Shown: in pieces, positions 57,354-64,000 of the stretch
Layout: every line of letters starts with the position of its first letter
How positions within the stretch are numbered: position 1 is the stretch's first letter
Origin: Takashimella koratensis
Lineage: Eukaryota > Basidiomycota > Tremellomycetes > Trichosporonales > Tetragoniomycetaceae
DNA length: 64,000 nucleotides
Direction of reading: 5' to 3'
Assembly (NCBI GenBank): GCA_003116875.1
Contig: BCKT01000010.1
Coordinates: forward strand, 186,001-250,000
The notes under the pieces: generated by a model
Seen by the model: the letters and a program-made list of their open reading frames with translations, nothing else
Database searches by the model: none
What the model was told of the DNA's origin: nothing
Position numbers and translations under genes: made by a program

Positions 57354-58493
57354 CTATAGGTCTACGAGAAGAATGGCACTGGGTCGGAGGGCTTTTACAG
57401 AGCTTGTCTTGGATATGCGACCGTCGGCACCGATGGCCCAGACTTGCACTTGATTGCTGACCGACACGGCGACGTAAAGGTAACGACCGTTTGAGCTAAC
57501 GGCACAGCCCTTGGGAGAGAGTGCGTCCAAGGGTTCCGTCTGAATGCGCTTGAGGTTACCGCTCGAGTTGACAGCGAATACACTGACGACGTTGTGGCCT
57601 CGAGCTAGTGTGTACACCCATCGGCCTGAAGGATGAACGCGGAGGTCTGAGAGGAGGACGGTCGACCCAGTGTCCAGCTCGTCGGGAAGGACACGTACGG
57701 TCTGGCGCGACGTGAACGAGCCGCCGGGCGAATAGTTGAACACCTCGATCGCGGCGCCGTACTCGAAATTGACGTAGAAGACCGGGAGGCAAGGGTGAAA
57801 CGCCGAGTAACGAGGACCGGAGTGGGTGGGAGTGTTGTGGACATTGCGTACCTCGAGGGAGCGCTCATTATGGTCGACAGACATGGACAAGATCTGGTCC
57901 TTGGACATATCGCACTCGACGAAGAACGTGCCGTCTGGCGATAGGGTCGCAGAGTGTATGCACGAGGGTGTGCTGATGGTGGCGTGGTGATGGACGTCGC
58001 AGGGTGGTTGCAGCCCACCGTCGTCGCCGATAGGAAACAAAACAGTCGTCGTGTCGTCATATCGCGGTTCGATGTTGAACCCTCTGGCCCGATCACCAGT
58101 GACCACGGTTGTGGTGGCGCGGCCGGTGAAATGCGAGACCACCAGAAACCCCCTATCTAGAGCGATCCCCGCGGGCTGGGTTCCAAAACTCGGCCAGTGA
58201 CCAAGCTCCACAAGCTCTCCCTTGTCCCCCACAGAGAACGCGTACACTTGTCCTCCTCCACCTCCTGCACACCCGTGCTTGCCTCGAAACTCGGCGGTAC
58301 TAGACACCTCGTCGGTAACGTAAAGAACCCTCCGTTTCGAGTCGAACGCAAAGCTCCCAACGTTGAGCCCGGGGACGTATACGGCAACCGATGTCAGTGA
58401 ACCTGTATCCGGATCGACGTGGAAGACGTGCAAACCCTCGTGCTCGGGCGGGTTGGGCATCACAAAGCTCCCCACAAACGCAAAAGTCGGCAT
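57354..58493 (-). CDS. Lactonase, seven-bladed beta-propeller (6-phosphogluconolactonase / CMLE-type)
   Basis: A single frame of 379 residues from ATG 58493. It starts MPTFAFVGSFVMP, the first strand of the PF10282 propeller, and keeps the family's repeat features: VYVPGLNVGSFAFDSKRRVLYV, THSGPRYSAFHPCLPVFYV, LLSDLRVHPSGRWVYTLARG, SPKGCAVSSNGRYLYVA and a final VWAIGADGRI strand. Members hydrolyse lactones (6-phosphogluconolactone and others) or form muconolactones in the beta-ketoadipate pathway, so the substrate could be a sugar lactone or an aromatic-derived lactone. No signal peptide is seen. It shares a 261-bp divergent promoter with the sugar transporter, which supports a joint role. An upstream TTG extends the frame by 25 codons but is not used. 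Confidence 0.88.
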   Translation of the reverse strand: MPTFAFVGSFVMPNPPEHEGLHVFHVDPDTGSLTSVAVYVPGLNVGSFAFDSKRRVLYVTDEVSSTAEFRGKHGCAGGGGGQVYAFSVGDKGELVELGHWPSFGTQPAGIALDRGFLVVSHFTGRATTTVVTGDRARGFNIEPRYDDTTTVLFPIGDDGGLQPPCDVHHHATISTPSCIHSATLSPDGTFFVECDMSKDQILSMSVDHNERSLEVRNVHNTPTHSGPRYSAFHPCLPVFYVNFEYGAAIEVFNYSPGGSFTSRQTVRVLPDELDTGSTVLLSDLRVHPSGRWVYTLARGHNVVSVFAVNSSGNLKRIQTEPLDALSPKGCAVSSNGRYLYVAVSVSNQVQVWAIGADGRISKTSSVKALRPSAILLVDL

Positions 58494-58582
58494 GTTGGTT
58501 GATCGGATGAATGAAACAATCAAGATGCCGGAAGAAAAGCAATCTTTCCACCGTCGGTTCCTTGTCAAATTCGGCTGTCTTT

Positions 58583-58595
58583 GGCGAGACTCGCC
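58583..58595. promoter_or_regulatory. Inverted repeat GGCGA-N3-TCGCC in lactonase/MFS promoter
   Basis: A 5-bp inverted repeat with a 3-bp spacer (GGCGA GAC TCGCC), followed by T, so CTCGCCT matches the repeat at 55577-55591. It lies 90 bp upstream of the lactonase start and 160 bp upstream of the transporter start, placed to serve both. Confidence 0.5.
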
Positions 58596-58701
58596 TGCCG
58601 GGACATGATACAGCCGGGATCTGACGGACTAGCTCGCCTCTGTACAATTGGGGTTCCGCAGGTGCCCCTCTCCACCCCGCTCTATCTATCCAACGTCCAT
58701 G

Positions 58702-58709
58702 ATATAAAA
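58702..58709 (+). promoter_or_regulatory. TATA box of sugar transporter gene
   Basis: ATATAAAA about 46 bp upstream of the ATG. A TATA element suggests regulated expression. Confidence 0.55.
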
Positions 58710-58754
58710 ACGGCGCCCCACTTGGTGTCGCTCTCGGTCCACCGAGCAAGCAAC

Positions 58755-60594
58755 ATGTCCCAGACCGAAGTCGACCCTAAAGTGGGAGCTACCGATGCTG
58801 AACGAGAGGCGATCCTACTCGAGCGCGCCCACGCAGCCAATGCCGCCGACCATGCACTCACATGGTGGCAGGCTATCTCCAAGTATCGCAAGGCCGTCTT
58901 CTGGGCTTGCGTCTTCTCTTTCACGCTTACCATGCAGGCATGTGATGCCACTTCTGTATGTCAATGGTCTCGACATTGCTGACTCCAGACTACCTCGTTC
59001 TACGGCCAAACGCAATTCAAGGAGCAATTCGGCCAGATCGACAACGGCGTCCTTGAGATCCCGGCGAAATGGCAGACCGGTATCCAACAGGCTCTGACCG
59101 TCGGAGAGCTCATCGGTCTCGTCATCGCTGGCTCCCTAGCCGATCGTTTTGGGTGGAAGCCTATCCTCTCCGGCATGATGATCATGCTCACTGCGTGCTT
59201 GTTCCTGTTCGCATTCGCTCAGAACCTGGGCATGATGGTCGCTGCTATGGTTTTGTGTGGTAAGCCTCTCCTCCCCTATGAATGTTGACAACAGGTATTC
59301 CCTGGGGCGCGTTCCAGACAGGCTGCGTGGCGTACTCTTCCGAGATGGTCCCGACCTGTCTTCGTCCCTTTGTCACTGCTTGGATCGGCATTTGCTGGGG
59401 CTTTGGTTTCTTTATCGGCTCGTTGATCATCCGTGCTTGCCTCTATCTTCCGGGGCAGTGGGGTAAGCACCAACTTGATAGTCTTCCACTAACCCTCAGC
59501 CTGGCGTGTCCCTTTCGTCATTCAATTCGTTTGGCCACTCCCCCTTCTCATCTGTTTCCTGCTTGCTCCCGAGTCACCTTACTTCCTTGTCCGCAAGGGG
59601 CGCTACGACGACGCTCGAAAGACTCTCAGGCGTATCCGAAACAAGAACACCGCCGACGAGGAGATTGAACAAACCCTTGCTCTCATCGACTACACCAACA
59701 AGATGGAGATGGAGATCAATCAAGACAGCAGCTACATGGAGTGCTTTCGAGGCAAGAACCTCTGGCGCACAGAGATTGTGAGTGACCAAAGGGATCGAGC
59801 TAATATTAGGTATGCCTAGTTCAAATTTGCAACACCTGGGGCGGTAATGGCATCAACGTTCAGACCGTTCAGTTCTTGGAGCAGGCTGGTCTGTCCGAAA
59901 GCGGCGCCTTCGACCTAAACCTCATCCTCAACTCGCAGTACCTCACCGCCGGTATCTTCTGTATTTGGCTCATGACCAAGGTCGGACGCGCTACCATTTT
60001 CACCGCTGGGTTGATGATTTCCGACATCTTCCTGTTTGCCATTGGTATTCTCGGCTGCGTGAAGCAGACCACGGCGGTGTCCAACGCTGTTGGCTCGCTC
60101 CTCCTCGTCTCCAGTGTCGTCTACATCAGTACTGTTGCTCCTTCGTCGTATACTATTATCGTGAGTCATTTAAAGGGCTGTGCTGATCATTAGGGCGAAA
60201 TCCCCTCTGCCAAGTTGCGCGCCAAGATGATCTCGCTCTCTCGTGCCGCTTTCAACCTTTCCGGGCTTATCAGCAACATTCTTCTCCCTTATATGCTTAC
60301 CGGTGGCTCTTGGAACTTGGGCGCAAAGACAGCTTTCATGTTTGTAAGTCCATCCAAACCGTTTGCATCTAACGGCAGGCCGGAACCAATGCTCTTCTTT
60401 GGATTTGGTGCCTCTTCAGACTGCCCGAGACCAAGGGTCGTACTTTCCGCGAGATTGACTACCTCTTTGAGGAGTCCGGGCTTCACGCCCGCCGCTGGGC
60501 AAAAGCTAAGATTGACGTCTTTGACGAAGTTCCTCAAACTGTTGCCAACATCGAAGGCAAACAGGAGGTTGAACACGCCGAGTATGCTGCTTGA
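58755..60594 (+). CDS. MFS sugar transporter, alpha-glucoside permease type
   Basis: Seven exons (58755-58955, 58989-59259, 59295-59462, 59500-59777, 59810-60160, 60194-60343, 60379-60594) joined by introns of 32-37 nt give 544 residues. Sugar-porter marks: GSLADRFGWKP (loop 2-3), PESPYFLVRKGRYDDARKTL at the end of the N-half, QICNTWGGNGINVQ in helix 7, GEIPSAKLRAKM in the second half, and LPETKGRTFREIDYLFEE before the C-terminus. The SAKLRAK and NLGAKT motifs put it near maltose/alpha-glucoside permeases rather than hexose carriers. It likely imports a glycoside or disaccharide across the plasma membrane by proton symport. Divergent from the lactonase gene, and with an esterase 507 bp downstream. 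Confidence 0.92.
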
Positions 60595-61014
60595 AAGGTG
60601 TTTTTTTAGTTCTTGTTAGGAAAATTTGATAGCTGAAAGTGATGTGAATGCTTGTACCGTCGTGTCTTTTGTCCACGCCAGCTGTAATTATCGAATGAGC
60701 ATGCAGATAACGTCTAGGAACACGACAGAAAGCTCGTCAACTTTAATAACAGAGTGTTTCCTCCCGCGCCGTCTGTCTCTTCGCATGCTCCATCTCTGCT
60801 TGAGCCTTGTCTACAGTCTTTTCAACGTCTCGGCAGCCCCTTCGCATGAGCGTCCTAATCAACGGCCGCGTCTGTAGTGTTCGGGAGGTCAGCTCGAGCT
60901 TGCTCAGGCATTTCTGGTTGAGGACGCGCCGACATGGCCCCTTCAGGTGAGTGTCCTATTAAGATCGGTCGGCAATTTCCCGGTCCGGTTGACCGCGCGC
61001 GAAGCAGCCGAACC

Positions 61015-61030
61015 TCGCCTGTCGAGGCGA
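61015..61030. promoter_or_regulatory. Everted repeat TCGCCT-N4-AGGCGA upstream of esterase
   Basis: A perfect 6-bp repeat with a 4-bp spacer, ending 72 bp upstream of the ATG. Half-sites equal those at 55577-55591 but in the opposite (everted) order, so it may or may not bind the same factor. Confidence 0.4.
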
Positions 61031-61052
61031 AATCCCCGCCATCGCCCCTTGT

Positions 61053-61060
61053 CTATATAA
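61053..61060 (+). promoter_or_regulatory. TATA box of esterase gene
   Basis: CTATATAA about 42 bp upstream of the ATG at 61102, a spacing very similar to that in the transporter promoter. Confidence 0.55.
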
Positions 61061-61101
61061 GCGGGGTCTTATCGACTTCTAAGGATTCAAACACATCCAC
61101 A

Positions 61102-62136
61102 ATGACCACCGACGCCAACGACGAAGTGTACCCTCCCATCCCAGCTTGGCGTGGTGAGTACTGGTTTGCTGGCTTGAGCTGATTTCAGGCCGATGGGTCC
61201 CTCCGAAGAGCCTGTTGGACTGCTATAACCACATGTGGATCGACACGGACGTTTGGGAGCTCCCGGACAATGTCTCGTACCAGCTGTACAGCCAACCTAC
61301 CCGTGGCCCCGGCCAACAGGGCTCGTATCTGGTCGTGCTGCCCCCTGGCTATGATGACCTCGACATCACTGGGGAGCGGTACCCGGTTCTCTACTGGTTG
61401 CACGGCGGCTTCTCTTGCTCTCGCCATGCTGTTTGGTCGCTGCAGTTTTACGCACGCAAGATGGAGTTGGGCAAGATGCCAAAGGTTATCATTGTTGCGC
61501 CCCAGGTAGGTCACGTCATTGCTCTTCTGACACCCAGCTACTTCCCAAAGGGCGCTGGATCAACAACTACGACGGCACTCGTCCGCTTGGAGACATCATG
61601 CGTCGAGACCTCGTCAACGTCATCGACGAGCGATACAGGACTATCAAGCATCCGAGTGCTCGCTGGTTGGAGGGACATTCTGCTGGAGGGTAGGTCGCCT
61701 CCCTAGCCCAGCTGACGACAGGTACGGGGCTTTCAACCTCGGTCTAAAGTACCCCGAGGTGTTTGGCGGAGCGATCTCGTCGCTCGCGGGCTCGTTCCGC
61801 ACCCTCCTCGCTCAAGAGGGTCTTGAGGTCACCTACGACACTTACAACGGCTCGCAAGAGTTCTTCACTGCCAACCACGCTCTCACCCTCTTGAACAAGA
61901 TTCTGCCCCAGGTGAAAGAAGAGAAACGTGAGCTTCGTCTTCTCATCGGTGGTGAAGATATCCGACTCAAGGAGGCGCATGAGCACATGTGGGCTACACT
62001 TGAAAAGCTCGGCGTGACGTACACAAAAGCTATCATCCCTGGGGCACCGCACACTGCAGAAGACGTTATTGGCGGTCTCAATAACGATGGCTTGAAGTTT
62101 TGGTGGGATGCTTATGAGAAGGTGAAGACGGAGTAG
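61102..62136 (+). CDS. Esterase of the PF00756 (esterase D / feruloyl esterase-like) family
   Basis: Four exons (61102-61153, 61189-61505, 61538-61689, 61722-62136) with introns of 35, 32 and 32 nt give 311 residues. It contains the core of the family: GSYLVVLPPGYDD, RYPVLYWLHGGF (oxyanion region), KVIIVAPQ, the nucleophile elbow EGHSAGGYGAF with Ser171, then an acid in GGEDIRLKEAH and catalytic His284 in PGAPHTAED. Related proteins are S-formylglutathione hydrolase, feruloyl and acetyl-xylan esterases and enterobactin/siderophore esterases, so the likely reaction is cleavage of a small acyl ester. There is no signal peptide, implying intracellular use after uptake by the neighbouring transporter. 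Confidence 0.88.
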
Positions 62137-62400
62137 TTCTTAGAATGCATGCAAGGTATTGTACAAGCCATTTGTGGTCATTGAAGATGCCTCCTGTGAT
62201 CAAATTAGACGCCCGATTGGGGCAGGCTGTTCAATCGCTGCCACGTTAACTCGACTCTAGGCACAGACGAATCAAAACAGGACGGCGGCACAGGTGCTTC
62301 CTAAACCACCATCGCTAAGGGTTCATCGCAATGCAATACTTCATGACTGCTTTGTAATACAATAGAGCATACGTTGGAACTTTCAAACTGCATCTACATT
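62137..62400. terminator. Convergent 3' region (esterase / DHA2 transporter)
   Basis: 264 bp between convergent stop codons; no exon seen. Confidence 0.4.
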
Positions 62401-64000
62401 CTAAACAGCATTGCCGGGTGGAGCGCTTGTTGCCTCTGGTTGTGGACCTTTGCGTCTATCTTGCAGCCACTGCTTCGCAGCTTCCTTCTGCTTTTCGTCG
62501 TCGTCCCTTCTCAGCGAGTAGTCTTTCACAAACGCAAGGATAAGGAAGAACTGAACTCCAGCGAGAACAGTCATCATGATATAGATCTTTTGAACACCAG
62601 TCGCTACGGTCAGCGCTGAAAGCGGCAGAACTTACCGTATGCGTTGATAGCTTGAGTCTGCTCTGACGCAGACATTGAGAGGCTGTTGATCGTAGTTGGG
62701 TCTGAGATGATGGAAGAGATTAATGAGGAAGGGAAGTTTTCACCTTGAAGTGTGGTTCTGTTGTCAGCTGAGCCTCTGATCAACTCACTTGACCACATTG
62801 TTGAGAAGGGAGCCGGTCGCTGCAACAGCCAGCGTAGACCCAATCATCCGGAAGAAGTTGCGAGACGCCGTGGCTACTGCCATTTCGTGTCGAGGGAGAG
62901 CAGCCTGTACCGCAACCAGGGTCACTTGCAAGGTCTGTCCACTACCAAAACCTGACAGCAGTTGATAGCCGATGAGCTTCGCGTTTGACGTTGTCGCATC
63001 GACAGTGACGAGAAGGCCCGAGGCAATGCACCACAAGGCGTATCCAGCGAGCAAGTTCCATCGGTAACACGAGTACTTGGAGACCAACCACCCTGAGCTG
63101 AACGAAGTAACGATTTGACTCAAGATGAGAGGAAGGATCATGATGCCTGAAGTCAAAGGGGAGTCCGCTCGGACCACTTGATAGAATTGAGGGAGCTGCA
63201 GTCAGCTTCAGTCACATGTCGACTCACATAGAAGAGGTTGACAAACGTCGCGAATCCAGTCAAAAAGGTCGTAAAGATGCACGTCGACACGTGGATATTC
63301 TTGAAAATGTGCACTGGGGTTAGAACTCGCCACAGTCTGACTCACTTGGCACCCTGCAGGTCAGCAACGATCAGTCTAGGACTTACAAAGGGATTTTGGC
63401 AAACTTGAGCTCCACCAATATGAACACGGGGATCAAGACAATACCAATAATCAGAGGTACCAGAGTCGCCGGGGAGACCCAGGCAAAGCGTGTTCCGCCC
63501 CTGCCATCAGTGAGATACAAGTAATTTGCTCACCAGCTGATGGGCAGCAAAATCAAGATCGATGACGCGATCGTGACGACACTACCCAGATAATCGATCT
63601 GCTTGAGCTTGGTCCTCATGTCGCCGGTGACCTTTTTTATAGGGAGGACGAAGAAGATGACAAAGAGCGAAAAGCCGGAGAGAGGAATATTGATGTACTT
63701 GGGTCAGCTCAGTCCAACTTACACTTACAAAGCACCAGCGCCATGAGACCTTCTCGGTAAAGATGCCACCAATGACGGGTCCAACAGCGGTCGCTGCGGA
63801 GACGACGACCCCGATGATCCCTTGGTACTTCCCGCGCTCCTTCAAGCTGACCACATCCGAGACAACGATCGTCACGGTGGTCAGGATACCTCCACCACCA
63901 ATACCAGCGAGCGCACCTGGGATCAGCGGCGCTAATTGGTTGGTTGCTCACGAAACACGATCAACTGCACCATTGTCTGAGACACAGCACATGCAATGCT
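62401..64000 (-). CDS. DHA2-type MFS multidrug exporter, 3' part (runs off window)
   Basis: Ten exons in view on the minus strand (63952-64000, 63729-63916, 63534-63697, 63387-63500, 63346-63353, 63228-63313, 62789-63195, 62744-62757, 62636-62701, 62401-62603), the 5' end being outside. It shows SDVVSLKERGKYQG, then the antiporter motif C-like TAVGPVIGGIF, WRWCF/YINIPLSG across a splice, and WCIASGLLVT, GYQLLSGFGSGQTLQ, the signature of 14-helix DHA2 exporters such as Azr1/Mdr. The C-terminus is hydrophilic. Two micro-exons of 8 nt and 14 nt are needed to keep the frame. Introns are 31-42 nt. The likely job is drug, toxin or organic-acid export, perhaps of the cluster's products. Confidence 0.85.

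Larger units (their letters stand above)
58494..58754. promoter_or_regulatory. Divergent promoter of lactonase and sugar transporter
   Basis: 261 bp between divergent ATGs, with an inverted repeat at 58583-58595 and a TATA box at 58702-58709 for the transporter. Confidence 0.6.
60595..61101. promoter_or_regulatory. Intergenic region upstream of esterase gene
   Basis: 507 bp carrying the transporter's 3' end and the esterase promoter. The promoter has an everted GGCGA-type repeat and a TATA box. No exon seen. Confidence 0.5.

Noticed and set aside
1..64000. Transposons, tRNA, rRNA, CRISPR arrays
   Set aside because: No transposase or integrase frames, terminal repeats, cloverleaf-like sequences or spaced repeats were noticed; short tRNAs could still be missed by eye.

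Overview
The window is nuclear DNA of a filamentous or yeast-like basidiomycete. Genes are split by many short GT-AG introns with CTGAC/CTAAC-type branch sites. Family content is basidiomycete-like: three tandem DUF6534-type membrane proteins, a DUF7702-like membrane protein, Dss4/Mss4, tricalbin, Crh-type glucan-chitin transglycosylase and Mch1. A tremellomycete is my best guess, but that is inference. I saw no rRNA, tRNA, CRISPR array or intact transposon. All exon models were built by hand from splice signals and reading frame.

Layout, 0-38.6 kb: compact housekeeping genes on both strands. In order: the 3' end of a low-complexity protein (1-2277, +); a SYLF/Ysc84 actin-patch protein (+); a 1312-residue Gln-rich LisH protein, possibly of the Flo8/Som1 type (-); an orphan Pro-rich protein (-); profilin (+); an acidic zinc-finger protein (-); an Mch1-like MFS transporter (-); a small coiled-coil protein, perhaps INO80-associated (+); tricalbin (-); Cdc14 phosphatase (-); a DCAF4-like WD40 protein (-); Dss4/Mss4 (+); a Crh-like GH16 enzyme with CBM18 (-); and a YrhK-like four-helix membrane protein (+).

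38.6-42.5 kb is gene-poor and has a G-rich tract. It is followed by a single-exon RhoGEF (DH-PH) at 42.5-45.5 kb.

45.9-54.8 kb holds three tandem minus-strand DUF6534-like multi-pass membrane genes, with a plus-strand DUF7702-like gene between the first and second. Two copies share identical lengths for exons 1-7. The middle copy matches them except for a one-base deletion in exon 4 and a lost 3' splice site before exon 6, so it is a decaying paralogue.

55.6-64 kb looks like a catabolic or transport cluster: type-B carboxylesterase, a seven-bladed-propeller lactonase, an alpha-glucoside-type sugar MFS transporter, an EstD/PF00756-type esterase and a DHA2-type MFS exporter that runs off the window. 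Most introns here are 31-35 nt, far shorter than in the rest of the window. The promoters share an inverted repeat built on GGCGA/TCGCC, twice with a 3-bp spacer. I regard this possible co-regulated ester/lactone/glycoside module as the best candidate for an undescribed system. Its substrate cannot be read from sequence.
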